Source of the DNA: Methylobacterium sp. AMS5
Lineage (GTDB): Bacteria; Pseudomonadota; Alphaproteobacteria; Rhizobiales; Beijerinckiaceae
Direction: 5' to 3'
Assembly: GCF_001542815.1 (NCBI RefSeq)
Contig: NZ_CP006992.1
Coordinates: forward strand, 850,001-914,000
Length of the DNA: 64,000 bases
Made by a program: the position numbers and the translations under genes. The notes below the pieces were generated by a model, which was not told the origin of the DNA, did no database searches, and was given only the letters and a program-made list of their open reading frames with translations. Within the stretch, counting starts at the first letter, position 1; each line of letters starts with the position of its first letter. Of the stretch, positions 43,175 to 53,172 are shown one piece after another.

Positions 43175-43362
43175 TGGAGGTCGCGCAGACGTCGGCGGAA
43201 CGACCAATGATTGTCACAGCAATCCGCCGTGGTTAAGAGAAATTTACAACTTAAGATAAGTCATCGGCGCGGACTTACCTGAGATAACGATGATGGCGGT
43301 CGCGACAACCTGAGCATGGAAAGGCTCCGTGTGGCACGGCACGCGCGCACCGGTCGGAGCGC

Positions 43363-44058
43363 TTGGCGGATGGTCCGGGTTGGGCTAGAGCCGCGCTTAC
43401 CGAAAAATCCAACGGCCGAGCCGGTTTGTCCTCCGCTGCGCGCACTTCCGACGTTCTCACCATGCTTGCGAGCCAGGAGAGCGAGCGTCTGACCGTCGGC
43501 GACATCATCGCCGTGCTGCGGGATCGCGCCTTCGCGCTGCTCGTGGTTCTGCTCGGCCTGCCCAACTGCCTGCCGATGCCGCCGCCGATCCCGCTGGTCT
43601 GCGGTCTGGTCCTGCTCGTCATCGCCATTCAGATCGTGGCCGGCATGTCCGCCCCATGGCTGCCGCGTCGGCTGCTCGATCAGTCGATCGCCCGCGAAAC
43701 GGTGGCGAAGGCGGTGAAGCGGGCGGTACCCCTGCTGCGCCGGCTGGAGCGCTGGTCGCGCCCGCGCCTGAGCGTGTTCGACGGTGCCGTCGGCATGCGC
43801 GGCATGGGCGTGCTGATCCTGGCGCTGGCGCTGGCGCTGATCGTGGCCCCGCCCTTCTTCGGCCAGATCCCGCTCGGGCTCGCGGTCTCGCTGATCGGCC
43901 TCGGACTGGTGGAGCGCGACGGGTTCGTGGTGCTGATCGGCCTGTTGATCGGTGGCGTCGGCGTCGGGATCTCGATCGGCTTCGTCTACACCCTGTTCGC
44001 CAGCATCATGGGCGCCTTCGCCTGGCTCTCGCAGGCGATCCCCGGCCTCGGGCTGTAG
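43363..44058 (+). CDS. exoD: exopolysaccharide synthesis protein ExoD
   Basis: ExoD-family integral membrane protein (231 residues from the TTG at 43363). Characteristic blocks are SERLTVGDIIAVLRDRAFALLVVLLGLPNCLPMPPPIPLVCGLVL, a conserved PPPIP loop, and RLSVFDGAVGMRGMGVLILALALALIVAPPFFGQIPLG, with four to five membrane segments. ExoD affects exopolysaccharide and nodulation in Sinorhizobium, but its biochemical role is unknown. TTG has GGAG upstream; an ATG at 43462 would give a shorter N-terminus. Divergent from bcsS. Confidence 0.82.
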   Translation: MADGPGWARAALTEKSNGRAGLSSAARTSDVLTMLASQESERLTVGDIIAVLRDRAFALLVVLLGLPNCLPMPPPIPLVCGLVLLVIAIQIVAGMSAPWLPRRLLDQSIARETVAKAVKRAVPLLRRLERWSRPRLSVFDGAVGMRGMGVLILALALALIVAPPFFGQIPLGLAVSLIGLGLVERDGFVVLIGLLIGGVGVGISIGFVYTLFASIMGAFAWLSQAIPGLGL

Positions 44059-44250
44059 CGCCTCCACAGGCGGCCGACCGACCCCTTTTCCTGAACGGGA
44101 CTGCTTTGCCGACAGAGGCTGCGCGCCTTCGATCGGGGCGCCGGCCGCTCGTCGCGACCTGCGAGCGTCAGCGAGACGATGAGTGCGGAGGCACGGGGCG
44201 AATCGCCGGAAACGGGATCGCATCCGCTGCGCTGACGCTTTCGAAGTCCC

Positions 44251-44961
<711 letters not shown>

Positions 44962-44976
44962 ATCGGGGGCGTTCCG

Positions 44977-46296
44977 TCAGCCGTAGCGCAGGGCCTGCAC
45001 CGGATCGAGCCGGGCGGCGCGCCAGGAGGGATAGAGGGTCGCCGCCAGCGACAGCAGCACCGAGGTGATCACGATGATGACGACCTCGCTCGTGTTCATC
45101 TCGGCTGGGATCTCGGCGAGGAAGCGCACGGTCGGGTCCCAGGCGGTGGGAAACAGGGTGCGCTGGATCGGCTTGATGTTGAGGGTGAACAGCACCCCGC
45201 CGATCAGCCCGATCGCCGTGCCGACGAGGCCGATCAGCGCCCCGTTGATGAGGAAGACCCGCATGATCGTGCCCGGCGTCGCCCCCATGGTGCGCAGGAT
45301 CGCGATGTCCGAGGACTTGTCGCGCACGAGCAGGATGAGCCCTGAGATGATGTTGAGGGTCGCCACGATGACGATGAGGTTGAGGATCAGGAACATCACG
45401 TTCCGCTCCACCTCCAGCGCGCCGAAGAAGGTGCGGTTGGTCTGGCGCCAATCGGTGAGCAGCACCGGGCGCTCGGCCGCCATCTCCAGAGGCTCGCGCA
45501 TCTCGCCCACCGCGTCGGCATTGTCGAGGTAGATCTCGATCACGCTGACATCGCCGTCGCGGTTGAAGAAGGCCTGCGCCTCGGCCAGCGGCATGAAGGC
45601 CATGGTGGTGTCGAAATCAGTGACGCCAATCTCGAAGATCGCCTTGACGGCGTAGGTCTTGGTGCGCGGGGCGGTGCCGAACGGCGTGCTCGCGCCCTTC
45701 GGCGTCGAGAGCGTCACCTGATCGCCCGCCTGCAGGCCGAGGGCGTCGGCGAGTCGCTTGCCGAGCGCTACCCCCTGGCCGTCGTCGAAGTTTTCGAGCG
45801 TCCCGCCCTTGATCGCGCCGGAGACGGCGGGGATCTTCGGCAGGTCGGCCTCGCGCACGCCGCGCACCAGCACGCCGGAGCCGCCATAGGGCGAGGAGGC
45901 GAAGGCCTGCCCCTGCACCATCGGCACCACGGCGCGCACGCCCGCGACCTTTTCGAGCCGGTCGGAGAGATCGACGTAGTCGGTGAACAGCCGGTCGATC
46001 GGCGCGGCGAAGACGTGGCCGTTGAGCCCGATGATCTTGGAGCGCAGTTCCGAGCGGAAGCCGTTCATCACCGAGAGCACGATGATGAGGGTGGCCACAC
46101 CCACCGCGATGCCGAGCACGGAGAACAGGGCCACCACCGAGACGCCGCCGCCCCGGCGGCGCGCCCGCAGGTAGCGGCCGGCAATGATCCACTCGAACCC
46201 CGCGAAGGGCGGCGTGGAGGCGCTCGCGCGGGCGTTCTTCAGCCGTGCGAGGACGCCCTTCAAGGAGACACCGCCCTTACCCAACGCAAGCGCCAT
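44977..46296 (-). CDS. lolC: lipoprotein-releasing ABC transporter permease LolC/E
   Basis: Membrane subunit of 439 residues with four transmembrane helices and a large periplasmic loop between helices 1 and 2. The N-terminal GFEWIIAGRYLRARRRGGGVSVVALFSVLGIAVGVATLIIVLSVMNGFRSELRSKIIGLNGHVF is diagnostic of LolC/LolE; the FtsX-like part ends SWRAARLDPVQALRYG. As in other alphaproteobacteria a single permease gene precedes lolD, so a homodimer is likely. It begins 12 bases after proS. Confidence 0.94.
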   Translation of the reverse strand: MALALGKGGVSLKGVLARLKNARASASTPPFAGFEWIIAGRYLRARRRGGGVSVVALFSVLGIAVGVATLIIVLSVMNGFRSELRSKIIGLNGHVFAAPIDRLFTDYVDLSDRLEKVAGVRAVVPMVQGQAFASSPYGGSGVLVRGVREADLPKIPAVSGAIKGGTLENFDDGQGVALGKRLADALGLQAGDQVTLSTPKGASTPFGTAPRTKTYAVKAIFEIGVTDFDTTMAFMPLAEAQAFFNRDGDVSVIEIYLDNADAVGEMREPLEMAAERPVLLTDWRQTNRTFFGALEVERNVMFLILNLIVIVATLNIISGLILLVRDKSSDIAILRTMGATPGTIMRVFLINGALIGLVGTAIGLIGGVLFTLNIKPIQRTLFPTAWDPTVRFLAEIPAEMNTSEVVIIVITSVLLSLAATLYPSWRAARLDPVQALRYG

Positions 46297-46308
46297 CGCG
46301 GCCGGCCC

Positions 46309-47634
46309 TCAGAGGCGCCGGATGCGAGCGGGGAGATCGACGGGATCGAGGGTCTCGCGCTCCCCGCTGGCACGGCGCTTCAGCTCGATCTTGCCCTCGG
46401 CCAGACCCTTCGGGCCCACGATCACCTGCCAGGGCAGGCCGATCAGGTCCGCGGTGGCGAACTTGGCGCCCGGCCGCTCGTCGCGGTCGTCGTAGAGGAC
46501 CGACAGGCCCGCCGTCTCGAGGGCCGCCTGGATCTCGGCGCAGGCCGTGTCGCAGGCGCCATCCCCGACCTTGAGGTTGATCAGCGCCACGTCGAAGGGG
46601 GCGACCGCGTCCGGCCAGATGATGCCGGCCTCGTCATGGCTCGCCTCGATGGTCGCCGCCACGAGCCGGCTCGGGCCGATGCCGTAGGAGCCCATATGGA
46701 CCGGCCGCTCGGTTCCGTCGGGACCGGTGACGACCGCCTTCATCGGGGTCGAGTACTTGGTGCCGAAATAGAAGATATGGCCGACCTCGATGCCGCGGGC
46801 GGAGAGACGCGAGGCCTCCGGCACCTCGGCGAAGACCGCCTCGTCGTGCATCTCGTCGGTGGCGGCGTAGTGCGACGTCCAGGCATCGACCACACCCTGC
46901 AGCCCGGCCACGTCGTCGAAATCGACGGACGGGGGCGGCACCGGCATGTCGAGATAGGCTTGGTCGCAGAAGACCTCGCTCTCACCGGTCTTGGCCAGGA
47001 TGATGAACTCGTGGCTGAGGTCGCCGCCGATGGGGCCGGTATCGGCGCGCATCGGGATCGCCCGGAGGCCGAGGGCCTCGAAGGTGCGGAGATAGGCAAC
47101 GAACATTTTGTTGTAGGAGTGGCGCGCCCCCGCCTGATCGAGATCGAAGGAATAGGCGTCCTTCATCAGGAATTCGCGCGAGCGCATGGTGCCGAAACGC
47201 GGGCGCACCTCGTCGCGGAACTTCCAAGAGATCTGGTAGAGGTTCTTCGGCAGATCCTTGTAGGAGCGGGTGCTGGCCCGGAAGATCTCGGTGACGACCT
47301 CTTCCGCGGTCGGCCCGTAGAGCAATTCGCGCTCGTGGCGGTCCTTCAGGCGCAGCATCTCCTTGCCGTAGGCCTCGTAGCGGCCGGATTCGCGCCAGAG
47401 GTCGGCGGCCTGGATCGTCGGCATCAGGATCTCGATGGCGCCCGCACGGTCCTGCTCGGCGCGGATGACGTCGCAGATCTTGTTGAGGACGCGCAGTCCC
47501 AGCGGCAGCCACGCATAGATGCCGGCCGCCTCCTGGCGGATCATGCCGGCGCGCAGCATCAGGCGGTGCGAAACGATCTCCGCTTCCTTCGGCGTCTCGC
47601 GCAGGATCGGCAGGAAGTAGCGGGAGAGACGCAT
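46309..47634 (-). CDS. proS: prolyl-tRNA synthetase (short alphaproteobacterial type)
   Basis: Class II aminoacyl-tRNA synthetase of 441 residues. It starts [20 protein letters not shown] and contains the class II motifs [25 protein letters not shown] (motif 2 region) and [17 protein letters not shown] (motif 3), plus a C-terminal anticodon-binding domain (LLPW-like [16 protein letters not shown]). The large INS editing domain of the E. coli type is absent, as usual in alphaproteobacteria. The start at 47634 is fixed by homology. It heads the proS-lolC-lolD unit. Confidence 0.95.
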   Translation of the reverse strand: MRLSRYFLPILRETPKEAEIVSHRLMLRAGMIRQEAAGIYAWLPLGLRVLNKICDVIRAEQDRAGAIEILMPTIQAADLWRESGRYEAYGKEMLRLKDRHERELLYGPTAEEVVTEIFRASTRSYKDLPKNLYQISWKFRDEVRPRFGTMRSREFLMKDAYSFDLDQAGARHSYNKMFVAYLRTFEALGLRAIPMRADTGPIGGDLSHEFIILAKTGESEVFCDQAYLDMPVPPPSVDFDDVAGLQGVVDAWTSHYAATDEMHDEAVFAEVPEASRLSARGIEVGHIFYFGTKYSTPMKAVVTGPDGTERPVHMGSYGIGPSRLVAATIEASHDEAGIIWPDAVAPFDVALINLKVGDGACDTACAEIQAALETAGLSVLYDDRDERPGAKFATADLIGLPWQVIVGPKGLAEGKIELKRRASGERETLDPVDLPARIRRL

Positions 47635-47862
47635 CGTTCGACCTTGGAAGCGGGCGGGCGCAGCCGGAGAGGAGCTAGGCCAGCGTGCGGAGGCACACAA
47701 CACATTGCCCCCGCAAAACACAAGCGCCCTGCGAACACAGGGTCGGCCGGCAATGCGGCGGAACGAAGCCGGCGAAGCAACGGCGGGCAGCGTTCTCGAT
47801 GACCCGTGGAGGCCGCTTGACGCTTCGTTTGCAAAAAAGCGCTGCGAACCGTCTCTCGCCTG

Positions 47863-47891
47863 ATGACAAAGGGAATTGTTCTTCCTATAAG
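47863..47891 (+). promoter_or_regulatory. sigma70-type promoter of a probable small RNA
   Basis: ATGACA (47863-47868; 5 of 6 to TTGACA) and TATAAG (47886-47891; 5 of 6 to TATAAT) are separated by exactly 17 bases. No protein gene follows on the plus strand, but a strong terminator does, about 150 bases downstream. Confidence 0.55.
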
Positions 47892-47897
47892 CAGCGC

Positions 47898-48046
47898 CGT
47901 GATGGTCGCAGCCCACGAGGCAGCGCACGGTCCGGGTCTTGGGAGGAACAATCAGCCAACGCGCCGCAAGCAATGCGCGATATAAATCAGGCTGAAAAAT
48001 ACTTCGGTTATCCAAAGCAAGGCCTCGTGCCTTGCTTTTTGTTTTT
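47898..48046 (+). ncRNA. candidate small RNA, about 150 nt
   Basis: The 474-base gap between proS and the DUF1467 gene, both on the minus strand, carries on the plus strand a near-consensus promoter followed by an intrinsic terminator. A transcript starting about seven bases after the -10 would be close to 150 nt. Pairing segments such as CCGTG with CACGG and CGCGCC with nearby GCGCG suggest a folded RNA. A frame starting [17 protein letters not shown] runs into the terminator and has no ribosome-binding site, so I favour a non-coding RNA. I could not match it to 6S, SRP or a named rhizobial sRNA. Confidence 0.5.
48014..48046 (+). terminator. rho-independent terminator of the small RNA
   Basis: Perfect stem AAAGCAAGGC (48014-48023) with GCCTTGCTTT (48029-48038) and a five-base CTCGT loop, followed by TT and GTTTTT. 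It is oriented with the plus-strand promoter at 47863-47891 and has no upstream plus-strand protein gene. Confidence 0.85.
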
Positions 48047-48108
48047 GGGCCGAGCCTCGTCTTCGGCGCAGCGACCGTCTACTCTGGAGGCGGAGCGCCC
48101 CGGCGCCC

Positions 48109-48456
48109 TTACAGACGGGCGAGCGGGAAGATCAGCAGCGCCGCGAAGAACGCGACGGCGGCCAGAAGCGTCGTCAGCAACGCCTTCTCACGCAGGCGCG
48201 GGCTCGCGGGCGCTCCCGGATCCTGGCCCGGCACCAGCCGCTGCGGATCGGCCTCGGCGGCATTGCCGAGCGGCAGGATCGCGAACAGGAAAGTCCACCA
48301 CAGCACGAAGTAGAGCGCCAGCGCGCCGAACACCGTCAGCTCGAACCCCTTCACGGCCACCGTCGCGAACAACGCGGTCAGCGCTGTCACGGTCAGAAGG
48401 GTCAGGGGGGTCGAAGCAGTCAGGGTGCGAAGGGACAAGCGGGTCATCATTTTCAA
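48109..48456 (-). CDS. DUF1467 membrane protein
   Basis: A 115-residue protein with two or three membrane segments. The block GALALYFVLWWTFLFAILPLGN is the DUF1467 signature, followed by a polar loop and a C-terminal helix (ALLTTLLAAVAFFAALLIF). In alphaproteobacteria it usually lies between mce and proS, as here. Function is unknown. The ATG at 48456 or 48450 may be used. Confidence 0.85.
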   Translation of the reverse strand: MKMMTRLSLRTLTASTPLTLLTVTALTALFATVAVKGFELTVFGALALYFVLWWTFLFAILPLGNAAEADPQRLVPGQDPGAPASPRLREKALLTTLLAAVAFFAALLIFPLARL

Positions 48457-48500
48457 ACGTCATGAAACGGCCGGTCCGGCGCCCGACCGATCGATGCTCT

Positions 48501-48563
48501 AGGCTCTTGTTTTCGCATCATCTTTTATCCGAAAGCCGGCAACCACCTTTCGGGACGATGCTC
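48501..48563 (+). repeat. family A dispersed palindromic repeat, copy 5
   Basis: Plus-orientation copy: GGCTCTTGTTTTCGCATCAT, CCGAAAGCCGG, CCACCTTTCGGGACGATGC. It lies between the DUF1467 and mce genes, 12 bases beyond the mce stop codon. Confidence 0.8.
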
Positions 48564-48575
48564 CAAGACCGTCCC

Positions 48576-48980
48576 TCAGACCTGCTCCAGCTCCACCAGC
48601 GTTCCCAGGAAGTCCTTGGGGTGGAGGAAGATCACCGGCTTGCCATGGGCGCCGATCCTCGGCTCGCCGGTGCCGAGCACGCGGGCTCCGGCCGCCTTCA
48701 TCTGGTCGCGGGCAGCGATGATGTCCTCGACCTCGTAGCAGACATGGTGGATGCCGCCGGCCGGGTTCTTGTCGACGAAGCCCTGGATGGTCGAGTTCTC
48801 ACCGAGCGGCGACATCAGCTCGACCTTGCTGTTGGGCAGTTCCACGAACACCACCGTCACGCCGTGCTCCGGCTGCGGCAGCGGCTCGGTCACCTTGGCG
48901 CCGAGCGTGTCGCGGTAGACCGCCGTCGCCGCATCGAGATCCTTCACCGCGATGGCGACGTGATTGAGCCGTCCGATCAT
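48576..48980 (-). CDS. mce: methylmalonyl-CoA/ethylmalonyl-CoA epimerase
   Basis: Vicinal-oxygen-chelate metalloenzyme (134 residues) that interconverts the R and S forms of methylmalonyl-CoA, and in ethylmalonyl-CoA-pathway organisms also ethylmalonyl-CoA. The metal ligands are visible: His in RLNHVAIAVKDL, Glu in SKVELMSPL region, His in GGIHHVCYEVEDI, and Glu in GTLVELEQV. The ATG at 48980 has GGGAGG upstream, ruling out the longer open frame. It sits in the conserved mce-DUF1467-proS run. Confidence 0.93.
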   Translation of the reverse strand: MIGRLNHVAIAVKDLDAATAVYRDTLGAKVTEPLPQPEHGVTVVFVELPNSKVELMSPLGENSTIQGFVDKNPAGGIHHVCYEVEDIIAARDQMKAAGARVLGTGEPRIGAHGKPVIFLHPKDFLGTLVELEQV

Positions 48981-49129
48981 TGCTGCCTCCCTCACCGTTG
49001 TCTCGAACGTCACGCCCGGCCATCCGTGCCGGGCTTGATGGATGCGATCCCGCGCGCCTCTCGCTCCGGAAAGGTCGCGCTTTCCGGCGGCTCGCGCCCG
49101 CTCGCCGTGGCGAAGCGGGCGCGACGCGA

Positions 49130-50803
49130 TCACACCTCCACCACCTGCACGTGGCAGGCGGGCTTCTTGCCCCAGGCCTCGTTGACGGCGGAGCGCACGG
49201 CGCGATCGACCGCGTTCTCGACGGCCTCCGAATCCTTCATCTTGCCGCGCGGCAGACCGTTGAGGGTGCGGTTGACCGTATCGACCACGGTGTCGAGCAG
49301 CGGCTCGCCGCTCCGGCCGCGATTGGGCAGGCCCATGATGTCGACCGCCGGATCGCCGATCACCTCGCCGCGCTCGTCGATGGCGATGGCCACCGAGACG
49401 ATACCGGTCTGCGAGAGCTTGCGCCGCTCCGGGATCGCCCGGTCCTTGGAGTCGATGAGGACGTTGCCGTCCTTGTAGAGCCGCCCGGCGCGGACGTGCT
49501 CGACCACCTCCGGCTTGCCCGGAGCGAGGCGGACCACCGCGCCGTTGCGGGCCTTCACCACCGACTCGACGCCCTGCGAACGGGCAAAGCGGGCATGCTC
49601 GTCGAGATGCAGCGCCTCGCCGTGCACCGGAACGACCGCCTTCGGCCGCGTCCAGGAATACATCGTCACCATCTCCTCGCGGCGGGGATGGCCGGAGACG
49701 TGGACGAGTTCGGTGCGGTCGGTGATGACCTCGATGCCGTCCTCGATCAGGTCGTTGATGATGGAGCCGACATCGCGCTCGTTGCCGGGGATGGCGCGCG
49801 ACGAGAAGATCACCCGGTCGCCAGCCGTGAGCGAGATCGCCGGATGGTCGTGGCGCGAGACCCGCGACATCGCCGCCCGCGGCTCACCCTGCGAGCCGGT
49901 GAGCAGGCAGACCACCTTGTCGCGCGGGATGTGGGAGTAGGACTCGGCCGAGAGGAAGTCCGGCAACCCGTCGAGGTAGCCGCATTCGCGGGCGACATCG
50001 ATCACCCGGTCCATGGCGCGGCCGACGGCGATCACCTGACGCCCGCAGGCCTGTGCCGCTTCCGCCACGGCACGGATACGCGCGACGTTGGAGGCGAAGG
50101 TCGTCACCGCCACGCGGTGGGGCGCGTTCTCGATCAGCTTGCGCAGGGTCGCGGAAACCTCGGACTCGCTCGGCGAGCGGCCCTCGCGCAGCACGTTGGT
50201 GGAGTCGCAGATGAGGGCGAGGATGCCCTCGTCGCCCAAAGCCGTGAACGCCTCCGGTGACGTCGAGTCGCCGGCCACCGGGGTGTCGTCGAGCTTCCAG
50301 TCGCCGGTATGAAGCACGAGGCCGTGCTCGGTGCGGATCGCCACCGCATTCGATTCCGGGATCGAGTGAGCCACCGGCACGAACTCGATCTCGAACGGCC
50401 CGACGGTCACCCGACGGCCCGGCTTGATCTCGCGCAGATCCACCTTCGGCGCGCCGGGCTCGGAGAGCCGGCGGGTCTCGAGCAGGTTCTTGGCGAACCG
50501 CGTGGCGTAGACCGGCGCCTTGATGCGCGGCCACAACTCGGAGATCGCGCCGATATGGTCCTCGTGCGCGTGGGTGATGAAGATCGCGAGAAGGTCCTTC
50601 TTGCGCTCCTCGATGAAGGTGAGATCGGGGAACATCAGGTCGATGCCGGGCAATCCCTCTTCGCCGGCAAAGCCCATTCCGCAATCGACCATGATCCATT
50701 TGCGCTGCTTCTCGGGTCCGATCCCGTAGAGGCCCGCATTCATGCCGATCTCGCCCACGCCGCCGAGCGGCACGAAGACGAGTTCGTCCTGCCGTGTCGT
50801 CAT
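49130..50803 (-). CDS. rnj: ribonuclease J
   Basis: Metallo-beta-lactamase/beta-CASP RNase with endonuclease and 5'-to-3' exonuclease activity, used for mRNA decay and rRNA maturation in alphaproteobacteria. The 557 residues show MVDCGMGFAGEEGLPGIDLMFPD, the zinc motif ITHAHEDHIGAI (about residues 75-86), the beta-CASP block, LLTGSQGEPRAAMSRVS, and HVSGHPRREEM near the C-terminal third. It follows birA by 19 bases on the minus strand. Confidence 0.93.
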   Translation of the reverse strand: MTTRQDELVFVPLGGVGEIGMNAGLYGIGPEKQRKWIMVDCGMGFAGEEGLPGIDLMFPDLTFIEERKKDLLAIFITHAHEDHIGAISELWPRIKAPVYATRFAKNLLETRRLSEPGAPKVDLREIKPGRRVTVGPFEIEFVPVAHSIPESNAVAIRTEHGLVLHTGDWKLDDTPVAGDSTSPEAFTALGDEGILALICDSTNVLREGRSPSESEVSATLRKLIENAPHRVAVTTFASNVARIRAVAEAAQACGRQVIAVGRAMDRVIDVARECGYLDGLPDFLSAESYSHIPRDKVVCLLTGSQGEPRAAMSRVSRHDHPAISLTAGDRVIFSSRAIPGNERDVGSIINDLIEDGIEVITDRTELVHVSGHPRREEMVTMYSWTRPKAVVPVHGEALHLDEHARFARSQGVESVVKARNGAVVRLAPGKPEVVEHVRAGRLYKDGNVLIDSKDRAIPERRKLSQTGIVSVAIAIDERGEVIGDPAVDIMGLPNRGRSGEPLLDTVVDTVNRTLNGLPRGKMKDSEAVENAVDRAVRSAVNEAWGKKPACHVQVVEV

Positions 50804-50822
50804 CTTGTTCGTCTATCCAGTC

Positions 50823-51701
50823 TCAGGCCGCCGTCGCGGCACTTCCGAAATGCACCTCGCCCGCCGTCACGGTTCGTCGGGTTCCGTCCGGGGCGAGGAT
50901 CACGAGCCGCCCCCCCTCGTCGATCGTTTCAAAGATGCCCGTCAGCGTAGCCTCGGCCATGCGAACCGACACGGGGGCGCCTACCCCCGCCGCGCGCTCC
51001 AGCCACCGCCGCCGGATATTCGAGAATCCGCGCCCCTTGTTCCAGATCCGGACGGCTTCGACAAACCGTTCCGACAGGAATTCGAGCAGCATCGGCGCAT
51101 CCGCCGCGGAAAAAGCCGCAAGTGCCGCCGCCGGATAGGGCAAACCGTCCGGCGTCGCCGCGACGTTGACGCCAAAACCGACCACGACCGCCCGTCGCCC
51201 GCCGGGCAGCGTCTCGGCCTCGAGCAGGATGCCGGCCAGCTTTTTGCCGTCCGCAAGGACGTCGTTGGGCCATTTCAGATGGATGGCGGACGAGGCGGGA
51301 GCAAGACCGTGCGGCGCTCGTGCATCGCTGCCCCCCATCGGCGGGGAGAGGTCTTCGGCCGCCCCGTCGTCGCGAACCTCGCCCTGCAAGGAGGGCGAGG
51401 GATTCGAACGACAGGCATCACGGATCGCCTCGACCAGCGCCACGCCGGCAACAAAGCCCAGAGTCGCGACCATCTCCGGCGCCACGCCGGCCACCGGCAT
51501 CAGCAGGCTTGCGGCGAGGTTGCCGTCCGGAGAGGTCCAGGCGTTGCCGCGCCGGCCGCGGCCCGCCTCCTGGCGATGGGTCGCAACCCAGAGCGGGCCC
51601 GTCTCGCCGCCATGGGCGAGGCGCATCGCCTCGCTATTGGTCGAGTCGAGCCGTTCGTGGCTGTGGAGCCGATGTCCCTCGGACCGGGCCGCCTGACTCA
51701 G
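50823..51701 (-). CDS. birA: biotin-[acetyl-CoA-carboxylase] ligase, non-canonical start
   Basis: Attaches biotin to carboxylases through biotinyl-AMP. Motifs are GRGRRGNAW (biotin-binding loop) and HLKWPNDVLADGKKLAGIL. The only ATG/GTG/TTG start in the frame, at 51626, lies after the conserved HERLDSTNSEA segment that begins the catalytic domain, so translation must start upstream; CTG at 51701 is the most plausible of several non-canonical options. From there it has 292 residues and no N-terminal DNA-binding domain (BirA type I). About 40 extra residues, encoded by a palindromic insertion, separate AIRDAC from AIHLKWPND. The gene starts 31 bases after nuoN. Confidence 0.8.
   Translation of the reverse strand: MSQAARSEGHRLHSHERLDSTNSEAMRLAHGGETGPLWVATHRQEAGRGRRGNAWTSPDGNLAASLLMPVAGVAPEMVATLGFVAGVALVEAIRDACRSNPSPSLQGEVRDDGAAEDLSPPMGGSDARAPHGLAPASSAIHLKWPNDVLADGKKLAGILLEAETLPGGRRAVVVGFGVNVAATPDGLPYPAAALAAFSAADAPMLLEFLSERFVEAVRIWNKGRGFSNIRRRWLERAAGVGAPVSVRMAEATLTGIFETIDEGGRLVILAPDGTRRTVTAGEVHFGSAATAA
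51288..51410 (-). repeat. in-frame palindromic insertion within birA
   Basis: Codons for about 40 residues (RSNPSPSLQGEVRDDGAAED and onward to HGLAPASS) that other biotin ligases lack. The DNA carries the palindrome CCTCGCCCT-GCAAGG-AGGGCGAGG (51377-51400), which resembles GC-rich repeats common between Methylobacterium genes, and a second C/G-rich run at 51330-51350. The frame stays open across the whole insertion. Confidence 0.6.
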
Positions 51702-51732
51702 CCGGAACTGTATCCGCCTCAGAACCGCGACC

Positions 51733-53172
51733 TCAGAACAGCGACTTGGCAGCGTCGCCGGCCGCCGCGACCAGCGGGGCCGGAACGAGGAAGAACAGCA
51801 CCACGACCGCGCTCGACACGCCGAGCACGATGGCCGAGCCCGGCGGGATCCGCTCGTAGGGGGCCTTGGCCTCGTCGAAGTACATCACCTTGACGAGGCG
51901 CAGGTAGTAGAAGGCGCCGACGACCGAGGTCACCACGCCGACGACGGCGAGCGTCACGAGGCCGGCCTTGATGGCGGCGGCGAAAACGTAGAACTTCGCG
52001 AAGAACCCGGCGAGCGGCGGGATGCCGGCGAGCGAGAACATCATCGCGGCAAGGCAGAAGGCCAGCCACGGATGGGTGCGCGAGAGGCCCGAGAGATCGT
52101 CGATCGTCTCGAACATCTGGTCCTTGCGGCGCATGGAGAGCAGCACCGCGAAGGCGCCGAGCGTCATCGCGAGATAGATGATCATGTAGATCACCACGCC
52201 GCGGATGCCCTCCTCAGAGCCCGCGGCGAGGCCGATCAGGGCGTAGCCGACATTGCCGATGGAGGAATAGGCCATCAGGCGTTTGATGTTGCGCTGGCCG
52301 ATCGCGGCAAACGAGCCGAGCGCCATCGAGGCGATCGAGACGAAGATGATGATCTGCTGCCAGACCGCCGTCATGTCGGGGAAGGCGCCGATGAAGACGC
52401 GCACCGTCATCGCCATGGCGGCGATCTTCGGCGCGGAGCCGAAGAAGGCGGTGACCGGCGTCGGCGAGCCCTCGTAGACGTCCGGCGTCCACATATGGAA
52501 TGGCACGGCGGCGAGCTTGAAGGCGACGCCGGCGGCTACGAACACGATGCCGAGCACGATGCCGAAGCTCGACGGGCCGTCGAGCGCGGTGACGATGCCG
52601 GGGAAGGAGACCGTGCCGGTGAAGCCGTAGACCAGCGAGGCGCCGTAGAGCAGCATGCCCGACGAGAGCGCGCCCAGCACGAAGTATTTCAGGCCTGCTT
52701 CCGTGGACTTCACGTCGTCGCGGTGGAAGGCGGCGATGACGTAGGCGGCGAGCGATTGCAGTTCGAGCCCGAGATAGAGCGAGATCAGGTCGTTGGCCGA
52801 GGCCATCACCAGCATGCCGATGGTGCAGAGCACGATCAGGATCGGGTACTCGAACCGGTCGATGCGCTCGCGCTGGAAGTAGTCCCGCGAGAGCAGGATG
52901 GTCGCCGCCGAGCCGATCAGGATCAACGCCTTCATGATCCGCGCGAACGGATCGGCGATGAAGGCACCGTTCAGCGTCGTCACGCTGCCCGACTGGGAAA
53001 CGACGAGGAAGAAGGTGAAGATCAGCAGGATCAGCGCACCGACATTGACGCCCTCGGACGAGCGCTCGCCGCGCCACGCGCCGTAGAGCACGAGCAGCAG
53101 AGCGCCGACGCTCAGGACGATCTCCGGCAGGACCGGCGTGATCGCCGGCAGGACGGACTGGATCGGGGTCAT
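51733..53172 (-). CDS. nuoN: NADH-quinone oxidoreductase subunit N
   Basis: Antiporter-like proton-pumping membrane subunit of complex I, 479 residues and about 14 helices. The family helices are clear: [21 protein letters not shown] with the conserved Glu, [16 protein letters not shown] with the key Lys, [29 protein letters not shown], and a late helix near [17 protein letters not shown]. The start ATG at 53172 overlaps the nuoM stop in ATGA. Last nuo gene of the block; birA follows. Confidence 0.96.
   Translation of the reverse strand: MTPIQSVLPAITPVLPEIVLSVGALLLVLYGAWRGERSSEGVNVGALILLIFTFFLVVSQSGSVTTLNGAFIADPFARIMKALILIGSAATILLSRDYFQRERIDRFEYPILIVLCTIGMLVMASANDLISLYLGLELQSLAAYVIAAFHRDDVKSTEAGLKYFVLGALSSGMLLYGASLVYGFTGTVSFPGIVTALDGPSSFGIVLGIVFVAAGVAFKLAAVPFHMWTPDVYEGSPTPVTAFFGSAPKIAAMAMTVRVFIGAFPDMTAVWQQIIIFVSIASMALGSFAAIGQRNIKRLMAYSSIGNVGYALIGLAAGSEEGIRGVVIYMIIYLAMTLGAFAVLLSMRRKDQMFETIDDLSGLSRTHPWLAFCLAAMMFSLAGIPPLAGFFAKFYVFAAAIKAGLVTLAVVGVVTSVVGAFYYLRLVKVMYFDEAKAPYERIPPGSAIVLGVSSAVVVLFFLVPAPLVAAAGDAAKSLF

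Noticed and set aside
47960..48060. Short peptide frame [11 protein letters not shown] within the small RNA
   Set aside because: It reads through the terminator hairpin and T run and lacks a ribosome-binding site, so a non-coding RNA explains the signals better.
51370..51430. tRNA-like T-arm sequence (GTTCGAATCCC on the minus strand)
   Set aside because: It lies inside the birA frame and no acceptor, D or anticodon stems fit around it; it belongs to the palindromic insertion.
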